From positions 434,001-498,000 of the forward strand of contig NZ_SELP01000004.1 in assembly GCF_004145845.1 (NCBI RefSeq): a stretch of DNA of 64,000 bases, written 5' to 3'. Of this stretch, positions 29,891 through 38,063 are shown one piece after another (within the stretch, counting starts at the first letter, position 1; every line of letters starts with the position of its first letter). This DNA comes from Loktanella sp. IMCC34160. GTDB lineage: Bacteria > Pseudomonadota > Alphaproteobacteria > Rhodobacterales > Rhodobacteraceae. The position numbers were made by a program, and so were the translations under genes. Below the pieces are notes generated by a model. It was not told the DNA's origin and searched no databases. It saw only the letters and a list, made by a program, of their open reading frames with translations.

Positions 29891-31369
29891 CTAGATGCCG
29901 GTGCAGATGTATTTCATTTCAAGGTAATCCTCGATCCCGTGGTGGCTGCCTTCACGGCCAAGACCGGACTGTTTAACCCCGCCAAACGGTGCAACCTCGG
30001 TCGAGATGATGCCTGTATTGACGCCCACGATCCCGTATTCCAGCGCTTCGGACACCTTTGTCACTCGGCTGATGTCCTTGGCGAAGAAGTAGGAGGCAAG
30101 GCCAAAGATCGTGTCATTGGCCTGCGCGATCACGTCATCCTCATCCTCGAACATGAACAGGGGCGCGAAGGGGCCAAAGGTTTCGTCATTGGCAACCATC
30201 ATGTCCTTGGTGGCGTTGGTCACGATGGTGGGTTCAAAGAATTGCCCGCCCAGTTCGTGCTCCTTGCCGCCTGTCAGGATCTGGCCGCCCTTGTCCAGCG
30301 CGTCTTTCAGATGCTGGCGCACCTTTTCCACGGCGGCGGCTTCGATCAGCGGGCCAAGGGCGGTGCCCTCGGTCAGGCCATCACCCACCTTCAACGCCTC
30401 GACCGCGACCTTCAGCTTGGCCGCGAATTCGTCATAAACGCCCTTCTGCACATAGATCCGGTTGGCGCAGACGCAGGTTTGGCCGTTGTTGCGGAATTTG
30501 CAGGCGATGGCCCCGGCCACCGCTTCGTCGATGTCGGCGTCATCGAACACGATGAAGGGGGCGTTGCCGCCAAGTTCCATCGAACATTTCATCACCTGAT
30601 CGGCGGCCTGACGCAGCAAGATGCGGCCCACTTCGGTGGACCCGGTGAAGGTCAGCTTGCGCACCTTGTGGTTTTCGCAGAACTCCTTGCCGGTTCCGGA
30701 CGCATCGTTCGAGGTGACGATGGACAAGAGGCCCTTGGGCAGGCCCGCTTCTTCGGCCAGAGCCGCCAGCGCCAGCGCCGAGAGCGGGGTCTGGGACGCG
30801 GGGCGCAGCACGAAGGCGCAGCCGGCGGCCAGCGCAGGCGCCGCCTTGCGGGTGATCATGGCCGAGGGGAAGTTCCACGGCGTGATCCCGGCGGCAACCC
30901 CGATGGGCTGCTTGATGACGGTAATCCGCTTGTCGGCCATATGGCCGGGGATGGTTTCGCCATAGATCCGCTTGGCCTCTTCCCCGAACCATTCCACGAA
31001 AGACGCGGCATAGGCGATCTCGCCCTTGGCCTCGGCCAGCGGCTTGCCCTGTTCGGCGGTCATGATGGTGGCAAGGTCATCCTGATTGGCCATCATCAGG
31101 TCGAACCAGCGGCGCAGGATCTGGGCGCGTTCCTTGCCCGTCCGCTTGGCCCAGTCCTTTTGCGCGACATACGCCGCGTCGATGGCCTGCGCCACTTCGT
31201 CCCGCGACAGGTCCGCAACCTCGGCGATGACATCGCCGCGGGCCGGGTTGGTGACGCCAAAGGTCTTGCCGGATGCCGCGGAAACCCATTCCCCGCCAAG
31301 GAAAGCCTTGTCACGCAGGAGGCCGGGGTTTTTCAATAGCGACGAGAGGTCGGTCTTCTGATCAAGCAT
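29891..31369 (-). CDS. gabD: NAD(P)-dependent succinate-semialdehyde dehydrogenase
   Basis: Aldehyde dehydrogenase of 492 residues that most resembles GabD, which oxidises succinate semialdehyde to succinate at the end of GABA breakdown. Visible blocks are GVAAGITPWNFPSAM, FTGSTEVGRIL, the catalytic Glu in MELGGNAPFIVFDDADID and the nucleophile in NNGQTCVCANRIYV. The ATG at 31369 has GGAGGA seven bases upstream. No GABA aminotransferase gene is adjacent, so a related semialdehyde substrate is possible. Confidence 0.87.
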   Translation of the reverse strand: MLDQKTDLSSLLKNPGLLRDKAFLGGEWVSAASGKTFGVTNPARGDVIAEVADLSRDEVAQAIDAAYVAQKDWAKRTGKERAQILRRWFDLMMANQDDLATIMTAEQGKPLAEAKGEIAYAASFVEWFGEEAKRIYGETIPGHMADKRITVIKQPIGVAAGITPWNFPSAMITRKAAPALAAGCAFVLRPASQTPLSALALAALAEEAGLPKGLLSIVTSNDASGTGKEFCENHKVRKLTFTGSTEVGRILLRQAADQVMKCSMELGGNAPFIVFDDADIDEAVAGAIACKFRNNGQTCVCANRIYVQKGVYDEFAAKLKVAVEALKVGDGLTEGTALGPLIEAAAVEKVRQHLKDALDKGGQILTGGKEHELGGQFFEPTIVTNATKDMMVANDETFGPFAPLFMFEDEDDVIAQANDTIFGLASYFFAKDISRVTKVSEALEYGIVGVNTGIISTEVAPFGGVKQSGLGREGSHHGIEDYLEMKYICTGI

Positions 31370-31463
31370 TCTGTCCTCCGGAAAAATTTGATCATATCTC
31401 TTGCACGTCACCGGACCAAGGTCCAGAGATTCGGGCGCGCAGAGGAATACGAGGGGAAGACTA

Positions 31464-32237
31464 ATGGCAGAGCTGGATGATGCATATGCAAACGCGACCT
31501 ATATTCCGGGGGGCATGGACTATCCCGACAAATGGGGGGGGCTGGCAGCGGAGTTCCGGGCCAGCCATGCCCGGTCCGAACTGGACCTGAGTTATGGCGA
31601 TCATCCGCGCCAGCGAGTTGATCTGTTCCATCCGGAAGGCCCGGCGAAGGGGTTGTTGGTCTTTGTCCACGGCGGCTATTGGCTGCGGTTCGACAAGAGC
31701 TTCTGGTCGCATCTGGCGACCGGGCCGCTGGCGCGTGGCTGGGTGGTGGCGATGCCGTCCTACCGGCTGGCTCCCAAGGTGCGCATCGGACAGATCACAC
31801 AGGATGTGGAGGCGGCGATCGGGCTGGTGGCGGGACGTATCGATGGGCCGATCCGGCTGGCGGGCCATTCCGCGGGTGGGCACCTTGTCGGCCGGATGAT
31901 CTGCACCGACCGCGCGCCGGTCTGGCGCGACCGGGTGGAACATGTGGTTCCGATCTCGCCGGTGGCGGACCTTGACCCGCTGCGGCGCACCTCGATGAAC
32001 GCGGAGCTGCAGATTGAACCGGCGGACCCCGAAAGCCTGACCCGGCAGGACCGGGCGGATATCCGGGCAACGGTCTGGGTTGGGTCGGCGGAACGCCCGG
32101 TGTTCGTGGAACAGGCCCAACGGCTGGCGGCGCATTGGGGCTGCGACTGTGTGATCGACCCCGGACGGCACCATTTCGACGTGATCGAACCGCTGGCCGA
32201 CCCCGACAGCCTCTTGACCGAGGCAATCCTCGGCTAG
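31464..32237 (+). CDS. Alpha/beta hydrolase, kynurenine-formamidase-like
   Basis: Hydrolase of 257 residues with the oxyanion motif VFVHGGYW and the nucleophile elbow GHSAGGHL, followed by a C-terminal catalytic His in RHHFDVI. The HGGYW pairing is typical of the arylformamidase/BNA7 branch, so hydrolysis of N-formylkynurenine or another small ester/amide is plausible. No kynureninase or tryptophan dioxygenase gene is nearby, so the substrate is unsettled. The ATG at 31464 follows GAGGGGAAG; the gene is divergent from gabD. Confidence 0.72.
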   Translation: MAELDDAYANATYIPGGMDYPDKWGGLAAEFRASHARSELDLSYGDHPRQRVDLFHPEGPAKGLLVFVHGGYWLRFDKSFWSHLATGPLARGWVVAMPSYRLAPKVRIGQITQDVEAAIGLVAGRIDGPIRLAGHSAGGHLVGRMICTDRAPVWRDRVEHVVPISPVADLDPLRRTSMNAELQIEPADPESLTRQDRADIRATVWVGSAERPVFVEQAQRLAAHWGCDCVIDPGRHHFDVIEPLADPDSLLTEAILG

Positions 32238-32335
32238 CCATGGGTCAAGACCCATGGTGACGGTTCAGAGGCGCTGCCCCTCTGGCCCTTTCCGGGCCAT
32301 TCACCCCGGGATATTTACCCACCCAAAGAAGGGGA
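32238..32335 (+). repeat. Composite intergenic palindromic repeat, copy D (half, end inside a gene)
   Basis: Starts with CCATGGGTCAAGACCCATGG, a changed version of the terminal hairpin, then GGCGCTGCCCC, GGCCCTTTCCGGGCC and CACCCCGGGATATTTACCC. The far half of the element is missing. Its right end overlaps the last codons of the convergent P1 peptidase gene and provides that gene's stop codon (TAA at 32315-32317, minus strand). Confidence 0.8.
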
Positions 32336-33310
32336 CAGGCCGGACCATGTGGGCAGCGGATCGCCGGGCAGGGGCCGGGCCGCGTGCACCCCGCGCGCGA
32401 TGGCCCGTGCAAGGCAGGTCGCGGCAAGATGCCCGAGCATCAGCGGATCACTCACCGGGTCGGACACCTCCTGCGCTCCGGTGGAGACCGCGAAGACAAG
32501 GTCGCCGTCCATCGGCGTGTGACTGGGGACCAGCGCCCGCGCCATCCCATCATGGGCGGCGGTCGCCATCCGGGTGCATTGCGCCTGCGTCAGCGCCGCA
32601 TCGGTCGCAACGATGGCGATGGTGGTATTGCGATGGCTGCCCAGTTTGGTCCGCACCTCGTCCGGATAGGTTGCCGCCGGGCCAAGCCCGCCGAATTCAT
32701 CCCCCTGTTCAAAGGGTGCGGCCCAGAAATGCCGCCCGCCACCTACGGTGGCCGACCCCAGCGCATTGACCGCCACAAGCGCCCCGACCGTCACCCCGCC
32801 GGGGCCAATGGCCGACGCAGACCCAAGCCCCCCTTTGAGCGTCGCTGTGGTGCAGCCGGTGCCCGCGCCTGTCGTGCCAAGGCCGAAATTCGACCCGGCA
32901 TTGGCAAGGGCCGCTGCCCCCAACGCGGGGTAGGGCGATGTTGACCAGCCATGGTCGCCGCCGCCCATCAGGTCGAACAGGATCGCCGCCGGTACGATGG
33001 GCACCCGGTGCGGCCCGACGGCAAAGCCGCGCCTCTGCGCCTTGAGCGCGCCCATCACCCCGTCGGCGGCGGCCAGTCCAAAGGCCGATCCGCCCGACAG
33101 GACCAGCGCATCCACCTGTTCCACCGTCCTGTCTGGCGCCAGAAGATCCGTTTCGCGGGTGCCCGGCGCGCCCCCCATGATACAGACCCCGGCGGTGAAG
33201 GGCGCATTGGCCGTCAGGACCGTGACCCCGGATCGCAGATCCATGTCCTGCGCATTGCCGACCCGCAGGCCCGCCACATCGGTGATCAGGTTGCGGGGGC
33301 CGGGGATCAT
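32315..33310 (-). CDS. P1-family peptidase (DmpA/BapA type aminopeptidase)
   Basis: N-terminal-nucleophile hydrolase of 331 residues; relatives (L-aminopeptidase/D-esterase DmpA, beta-aminopeptidase BapA) cut themselves into two chains. Visible signatures are the N-terminal PGPRNLITDVAGLRVG, LSGGSAFGLAAADGV, LKGGLGSAS, and NTTIAIVATDA, where the Thr at ~229-230 is the likely new N-terminal nucleophile. The start at 33310 overlaps the upstream gene's stop (ATGA). The last codons and stop lie in repeat copy D, so the C-terminus may have been altered by the repeat. Confidence 0.85.
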   Translation of the reverse strand: MIPGPRNLITDVAGLRVGNAQDMDLRSGVTVLTANAPFTAGVCIMGGAPGTRETDLLAPDRTVEQVDALVLSGGSAFGLAAADGVMGALKAQRRGFAVGPHRVPIVPAAILFDLMGGGDHGWSTSPYPALGAAALANAGSNFGLGTTGAGTGCTTATLKGGLGSASAIGPGGVTVGALVAVNALGSATVGGGRHFWAAPFEQGDEFGGLGPAATYPDEVRTKLGSHRNTTIAIVATDAALTQAQCTRMATAAHDGMARALVPSHTPMDGDLVFAVSTGAQEVSDPVSDPLMLGHLAATCLARAIARGVHAARPLPGDPLPTWSGLSPSLGG

Positions 33311-33726
33311 TCCGGCACCTCCCACGCACCGAGGTAGGCCAGTTTCGGCGTGTCGTTCAACTCGTAGGGGAAGCCGCCAAAGGCGGCCTCGTCCAGAACC
33401 ACCAGCGTCCGGGCCGCCCCAAGTCGGTCGCGCACAGTTCCGGCAGTATCGGGCGGGAACCGGTGGCGGATGAAGTCCCCCGCCGCTGGGCCATGGGCAA
33501 CAGTCACGAAGCGGATATCGACGAAGGCACCCGGCAGGTCATTGGTCAGCGGTTCGGGATGATCCTTGTCGGGGGCCATGAAGCAATAGGCGCGGGCGGC
33601 GTCGCCGCTTTCGAAATCGCCCGCGAAAAGATGAAGCCGCATCATGCCCGGCGCCGGGGGCGGGGGCAGTTCGGGGTCGTCGCCAATCGGGGCGAAGATA
33701 TCGCGCAGCCGGGACCAGAGGCTCAT
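33307..33726 (-). CDS. Hypothetical protein, 139 residues
   Basis: Not recognised. The soluble protein has an N-terminal MSLWSRLRDIF helix, a Pro-rich linker and a mixed alpha/beta body with FVTVAHGPAAGDFIRHRFPP and VVLDEAAFGGFPYEL. It shares ATGA overlaps with the SDR gene before it and the peptidase gene after it, so it is co-translated in the same operon. Confidence 0.7.
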   Translation of the reverse strand: MSLWSRLRDIFAPIGDDPELPPPPAPGMMRLHLFAGDFESGDAARAYCFMAPDKDHPEPLTNDLPGAFVDIRFVTVAHGPAAGDFIRHRFPPDTAGTVRDRLGAARTLVVLDEAAFGGFPYELNDTPKLAYLGAWEVPE

Positions 33727-34463
33727 ATGCAGCGGCCCCCGTCCACTTCCAGTGCGACACCGGTGATCATGCTGGCCTCGTCGGAACACAGGAAGGCGGC
33801 GGCGCTGCCCATATCCTCGGGCGTGGAGAACCGGCCCAGCGGAATGGTCGACAGGAATTTCGCCCGCAGCTCGGGCGAGTCGCCCCCCATGAAGGACGGT
33901 AGCAACGGGGTTTCGCCCGCCACCGGGTTGATCGCGTTGACCCGCACCCCGTGGGGGGCAAGTTCCACGGCCATCGCCTTGGTCGCGGTGATCATCCAGC
34001 CCTTTGAGGCGTTGTACCAGTTCAGGTTCGGCCGGGGGCTGACCCCGGCGGTCGAGGCAACGTTCAGGATTGCCCCAGCCCGGCGGGTTTTCATCGCCGG
34101 GACAAAATGGCGGGCCGTCAGGTAGACAGACTTGGCGTTCACGGCCAGTACGCGGTCAAACTCTGCTTCGCTGACCTCCTCCATCGGTTGCGGCAGATGG
34201 GTGACGCCGGCATTGTTCACAAGGATATCGAGATCGCCCAGATGGTCCGCCGCCGCGTAGGCCAACATCGCGACCGAGGCATTGTCGGCCACGTCCACCG
34301 CCCGTGCCAGCCCGCCGATTTCAGTGGCGACGGCGCGGGCGGCATCCAGGTTGATGTCGGCCACCATGACCCGCGCCCCCCCGGCGGCAAATTTCCGGGC
34401 GATCCCGGCGCCAAAGCCGGACCCGCCTCCGGTGACAATCGCTGTTTTTCCCTGAAGTCTCAT
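33723..34463 (-). CDS. SDR-family oxidoreductase
   Basis: Classical short-chain dehydrogenase of 246 residues: cofactor motif TGGGSGFGAGIA, NNAG, catalytic Ser in NVASTAG, YNASKGW, and the C-terminal VDGGRCI. An acidic residue at the end of beta-strand 2 (ADINLDAA) suggests NAD(H) preference. Substrate unknown; FabG-like 3-oxoacyl reductases and polyol dehydrogenases share this pattern. Its stop overlaps the next gene's start. Confidence 0.82.
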   Translation of the reverse strand: MRLQGKTAIVTGGGSGFGAGIARKFAAGGARVMVADINLDAARAVATEIGGLARAVDVADNASVAMLAYAAADHLGDLDILVNNAGVTHLPQPMEEVSEAEFDRVLAVNAKSVYLTARHFVPAMKTRRAGAILNVASTAGVSPRPNLNWYNASKGWMITATKAMAVELAPHGVRVNAINPVAGETPLLPSFMGGDSPELRAKFLSTIPLGRFSTPEDMGSAAAFLCSDEASMITGVALEVDGGRCI

Positions 34464-34506
34464 GCCCCGCAGGGTCGGCCAGCGCGGCGGCTTTGGCAAG
34501 CCTGTT

Positions 34507-35313
34507 TCAGGCGCGGTCCTTCGCCGTCATCCACAGCCAGGGGGTCGGCCCCGCCCGCCATTCCCACAGCGCGATCAACCGGTCCATATCGGACAGGGCC
34601 TGCATCCAGTCGGGCAGGGCGGCGGCATCTTCGGCCCGGTCCAGCCGGGTGATCGAATGGGTGTCCCGGAACCGGGCGGCGATCCGGTCCAACAGGCCGG
34701 GTTTCATGCCCTCGTGCACCTCGACCAGAATATCGGCGGCCAGAAGGCCCGGGGCCTTGGTGGGATCAAGCACCTCATCCTCTGCCCCTTCGATGTCGCA
34801 GATGACGACCGTGGGGGCCGCGGTGCAGATGTCGAACTCTGCACCGCCGATTTCCGCGCCGATCAGAACCCTGTCAGCCACCTCGTTCGCCTGTGCCAGT
34901 GCTGCGCATTTCTCGCGTGCTTTCGGGTCGGCATCGCGGGCCCAGATTTCGGTGTCGGGCAGGCGGCGGGCAAGGCCCACGGCGTAATAGCCTTCGGCGC
35001 TGCCGACGTCGATGATCCGGGCGGGCGCGGCGGCGATGATCTGTTCCAGAACCGGCGCGATCCCGGCCTCGTAGCAGCCGATCATCCGGGGGGCCAATCC
35101 GCCTTCTGACGCAGCAACGGCATAGTCCATCCCCTTGAACGGGCCGGTCTGGACGGTGCGCCCATCGCGCCCGATGATCGTGTTCGACACAAGCTGCGCC
35201 CGCCACTTCGCCAGAAGACGCAGCGCCGCATTCAGGTGATCCTTGTCCGGCTCGCCCTCCAGCAGGGCGCGAAGCCGCGCGGTGACCGCGCGGTCGAGGG
35301 AAGTTGGGGCCAT
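34507..35313 (-). CDS. SAM-dependent methyltransferase-like protein
   Basis: Protein of 268 residues with a class I methyltransferase motif I, IIDVGSAEGYYAVGLA, near residue 110, and a motif IV-like VVICDIEGAEDEVLDP resembling the FkbM family. The N-terminal ~95 residues form a helical region with KWRAQLVSNTI. The ATG at 35313 is two bases from the preceding stop. The methyl acceptor is unknown. Confidence 0.65.
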   Translation of the reverse strand: MAPTSLDRAVTARLRALLEGEPDKDHLNAALRLLAKWRAQLVSNTIIGRDGRTVQTGPFKGMDYAVAASEGGLAPRMIGCYEAGIAPVLEQIIAAAPARIIDVGSAEGYYAVGLARRLPDTEIWARDADPKAREKCAALAQANEVADRVLIGAEIGGAEFDICTAAPTVVICDIEGAEDEVLDPTKAPGLLAADILVEVHEGMKPGLLDRIAARFRDTHSITRLDRAEDAAALPDWMQALSDMDRLIALWEWRAGPTPWLWMTAKDRA

Positions 35314-35315
35314 GT

Positions 35316-36497
35316 CTATTCCGCCGCCATTGAAAACCATGCGTCGATCCGGTCGCGCAGGGCGGCCCAGATGGCCGGTGCGCCCCGGTCCACCTTGACG
35401 CCGACGCGCGACTGAAGCTGCGCCGGGGTGACATTGTATTCGGGCCAGGTGCCGCCGCCGGTTTCAAGATTGGCGATGACGGGCTGCACCCGGTCGATGG
35501 CCTTGGCAAAGATGGCGTCGGGCGTTTCGGCTGCTTCGAATTCGTCCCAAAGCGCACGCAGGGCCGCGCCTTGTGCGTCAGGCAGCAGGCCAAAGATACG
35601 ATCGGCGGCGGCCTGCTCGGCGGCCATCACAACGGCCCCGCCGTGGGCATTGCCGTTTGCCGAATGGATCGGGACATCGCCGGTGTCGATCTCGACCAGA
35701 TCGTGGATCAGCATCATCGCCACGGCCCGGCCCGGATCGACGGGGTGGGCGGCATGTTCGGCCAGAACATGGGCGAACAGTGCCACGTGCCAACTGTGTT
35801 CGCCGGAATTCTCGCGCCGTCCGCCGCGATAGTTTCGGGTCGCGCGGATGACGGTTTTCAGCCGGTCCGCCTCGATCAGAAAGCGTAGACGGGCGGGAAG
35901 GGGGTGGTCGTCCGGCAGCGGGCTGCCCGCGCCAGACAGAAGGCCGCTGGCATGGGCGTGCATCTCGGGCCAGCGATCGCGGAGGATCGCGGCGCGGCCG
36001 GTGGCAAGGTTGTCCCGCGCGATCTGCGGGTGGTCGGCCGGGGCGTTGACCCCATGGATGATCTGGAAAATGGGTTGCGACAGGTCCAGAGCCTTGGCGA
36101 ATTGTGCCGTTGGGGTCTGGGCGGCCTCGAATTCGTCCCAAGCCCCGCGCAGCGCTGCGCCCTGATCGGCGGGCAGAAGGCCGAACAGCCGGTCCGCCGC
36201 GGCCCGTTCCTTGGCGGCGACCTCTGCCGGATCGAAGGCAATGTTGATCGGATGGTCGCCCGCGTCGATCTCGACCAGATCATGCAGTAAAAGCATGAGG
36301 ATCGCGCGGGTCACATCGACGCCCGCCGGGGCGTCGGCCCCAAACACCAGCGCCCAAAGTGCAAGATGCCAGCTGTGTTCGGCGCTGTTTTCCAACCGCG
36401 TGCCGCAGGTCAGAAAATTGGCCCGGTCGACGCTTTTCAGCAGGTCCGCCTCGGTCAGGAAGGCCAGCTGCGCGTCGATTCGGCCCCGGTCAGCCAT
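35316..36497 (-). CDS. Tandem-duplicated HD-domain phosphohydrolase
   Basis: Protein of 393 residues made of two homologous HD domains of about 190 residues. Each starts with an RLENSAEHSWHLA / RRENSGEHSWHVA block (first His 41 and 234) followed by LLLHDLVEIDAGD / MLIHDLVEIDTGD (HD 72-73 and 265-266). Both copies keep the metal-binding His and HD. The closest known fold is the YfbR/HDDC2 5'-nucleotidase type, normally a single ~190-residue domain that dimerises. The start at 36497 overlaps the small upstream gene by eight bases. The protein may dephosphorylate nucleotides; the substrate is not known. Confidence 0.78.
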   Translation of the reverse strand: MADRGRIDAQLAFLTEADLLKSVDRANFLTCGTRLENSAEHSWHLALWALVFGADAPAGVDVTRAILMLLLHDLVEIDAGDHPINIAFDPAEVAAKERAAADRLFGLLPADQGAALRGAWDEFEAAQTPTAQFAKALDLSQPIFQIIHGVNAPADHPQIARDNLATGRAAILRDRWPEMHAHASGLLSGAGSPLPDDHPLPARLRFLIEADRLKTVIRATRNYRGGRRENSGEHSWHVALFAHVLAEHAAHPVDPGRAVAMMLIHDLVEIDTGDVPIHSANGNAHGGAVVMAAEQAAADRIFGLLPDAQGAALRALWDEFEAAETPDAIFAKAIDRVQPVIANLETGGGTWPEYNVTPAQLQSRVGVKVDRGAPAIWAALRDRIDAWFSMAAE

Positions 36498-36729
36498 CGG
36501 CCTCTGCCTGCGCGGCCTTGCGCTTGCGGGCCCGGTCCGCCAGCAGTTCCCGCGCGCGTTTTTCGGCGCGGCGGACCCGGATCGCGGTCTTGTAGGCCTC
36601 TTCCAGCGTCTGGGACGAGGTGCCCAGGATCGCCGCGATTTCGTCAACGATCTTGTCGTCGCCGGTCTTTGCCTCATCGGCCAGCGCAAGCTGGGCGATG
36701 TCGTCGGCCATATCGTCAAGAAGCCCCAT
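36490..36729 (-). CDS. Small hypothetical protein, 79 residues
   Basis: Highly charged helical protein: an acidic N-terminal half (MADDIAQLALADEAKTGDD) and a basic Arg/Lys-rich C-terminal half, likely a coiled coil. It overlaps the HD gene start and is nine bases from the alpha/beta hydrolase stop, so it opens the operon running to 32315 or continues from the hydrolase gene. Function unknown. Confidence 0.6.
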   Translation of the reverse strand: MGLLDDMADDIAQLALADEAKTGDDKIVDEIAAILGTSSQTLEEAYKTAIRVRRAEKRARELLADRARKRKAAQAEADG

Positions 36730-36738
36730 CGCGGCCCC

Positions 36739-37392
36739 CTAGCGTGTGTTTTCGGTCAGGCGGCGGCGCACGTAGCCCTGAACGTGATCGATCATGGTGT
36801 CCATGTGCGGATCTTCAAAGAAATGGCCCGCCCCCTCGATCTGTTCATGGGTGATGGTGATGCCCTTCTGCTCGTGCAGCTTGCCGACAAGGCTTTCGGT
36901 GTCGGCAGGCGGTGCGACCCGGTCGGCGGTCCCGTTGATGATCAGGCCGGAGGCGGGGCAGGGGGCAAGGAAGCTGAAGTCATACATGTTGGCCGGCGGT
37001 GCGACCGAAATGAAACCGGTGATCTCGGGGCGGCGCATCAACAGTTGCATCCCGATCCAGGCCCCGAACGAGAAGCCTGCAACCCAGCAATGCTTGGAAT
37101 TGGTGTTCATCGACTGCAGGTAGTCGAGCGCCGAGGCGGCATCGGACAATTCGCCGATACCCTGATCGTATTCGCCCTGGCTGCGCCCGACCCCACGGAA
37201 GTTGAACCGCAGCACCGTAAAGCCCATTTTGTGAAAGGCGTAATGCAGGTTGTAGACCACGCGGTTGTTCATCGTGCCGCCGAATTGCGGGTGCGGGTGC
37301 AGCACGATGGCGATCGGGGCGTCGCGGTCCTTTTGCGGATGGTAGCGGCCTTCAAGCCGGCCTTCGGGGCCGGGGAAGATAACTTCGGGCAT
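36739..37392 (-). CDS. Alpha/beta hydrolase (COG2945 type) divergent from iscR
   Basis: Hydrolase of 217 residues with LHPHPQFGGTMNN, the RFNFRGVGRSQG loop, the nucleophile elbow AGFSFGAWIG and a C-terminal GAGHFF His. This family member is commonly found beside the suf operon in alphaproteobacteria, yet its substrate is unknown. It is transcribed away from iscR, and the ICE-like palindrome at 37454 lies 62 bases from its start, so iron control of both directions is possible. Confidence 0.8.
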   Translation of the reverse strand: MPEVIFPGPEGRLEGRYHPQKDRDAPIAIVLHPHPQFGGTMNNRVVYNLHYAFHKMGFTVLRFNFRGVGRSQGEYDQGIGELSDAASALDYLQSMNTNSKHCWVAGFSFGAWIGMQLLMRRPEITGFISVAPPANMYDFSFLAPCPASGLIINGTADRVAPPADTESLVGKLHEQKGITITHEQIEGAGHFFEDPHMDTMIDHVQGYVRRRLTENTR

Positions 37393-37453
37393 GGGCGTCC
37401 CTGCTTTGCGGTTCCAGGTGGCCGGGAATTCTTGACGGAAATCCTCGGATACC

Positions 37454-37468
37454 TTAGAAAGATTCTAA
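37454..37468. promoter_or_regulatory. Irr-type iron control element (ICE-like palindrome)
   Basis: TTAGAA-AGA-TTCTAA is a perfect six-base inverted repeat with a three-base spacer. It matches the TTAGAA-N3-TTCTAA core of ICE motifs bound by Irr in alphaproteobacteria, and lies between the divergent hydrolase and iscR-suf promoters, where iron control is expected. A near-copy occurs at 38754 inside the desulfurase gene. Confidence 0.7.
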
Positions 37469-37604
37469 TTTATGGCGCGGGCGGAAGCTCGCCCTGTCTG
37501 CGACCGGAGTTAATCAGCCCCGGCCCGAAGGTCAATGGAATTGGCCCGGTTTGGGCCGTTTTGCAAAGGTTTGGGCCCGGTTCGGCCCTCTGGGGGATGT
37601 CGGA

Positions 37605-38063
37605 ATGAAGCTAAGTACCAAGGGTCGCTATGCCATGGTTGCGCTGGCCGATCTTGCGTTGCAACCGGATGGGTCGCTGGTCACCCTCGCCGAGATTTCA
37701 AAGCGGCAGGATATTTCGCTGCCCTATCTGGAACAATTGTTCGTCAAACTGCGCCGTGAAGGGCTGGTCGACAGCGTGCGCGGTCCGGGCGGCGGATACA
37801 AGCTGGCGCGTCCCGCCTCTGACATCCGGGTGTCCGAAATTCTGGGCGCGGTCGATGAAACCGTCAGCGCCATGCACAAGGGCGCGGGCGCGTCCGGCGC
37901 GGCATCCGGAAGCCGGGCGCAGTCACTGACCAACCGCCTGTGGGAAGGGCTGTCGGCCCATGTCTATGTGTTCCTGCATCAGGCCCGCCTGTCGGATGTG
38001 ATCAGCAACCAGTTGGCCCCCTGTCCCGCCGTGCCCGCCCTGTTCGAAGTGGTGGACGAATGA
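37605..38063 (+). CDS. iscR: Rrf2-family regulator IscR (non-canonical, single cysteine)
   Basis: Regulator of Fe-S assembly genes, 152 residues. The Rrf2 winged helix is clear (MKLSTKGRYAMVALADLA, LEQLFVKLRREGLVDSVRG, GGYKLARP). The segment around residues 90-105, where E. coli IscR has three cluster-binding Cys, reads HKGAGASGAASG and has none; the only Cys is at ~140. Rhodobacter sphaeroides IscR is known to lack these cysteines and still bind a cluster, so this is the group's usual variant. ATG 37605 is preceded by GGGGG. Its stop overlaps the desulfurase start. Confidence 0.9.
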   Translation: MKLSTKGRYAMVALADLALQPDGSLVTLAEISKRQDISLPYLEQLFVKLRREGLVDSVRGPGGGYKLARPASDIRVSEILGAVDETVSAMHKGAGASGAASGSRAQSLTNRLWEGLSAHVYVFLHQARLSDVISNQLAPCPAVPALFEVVDE

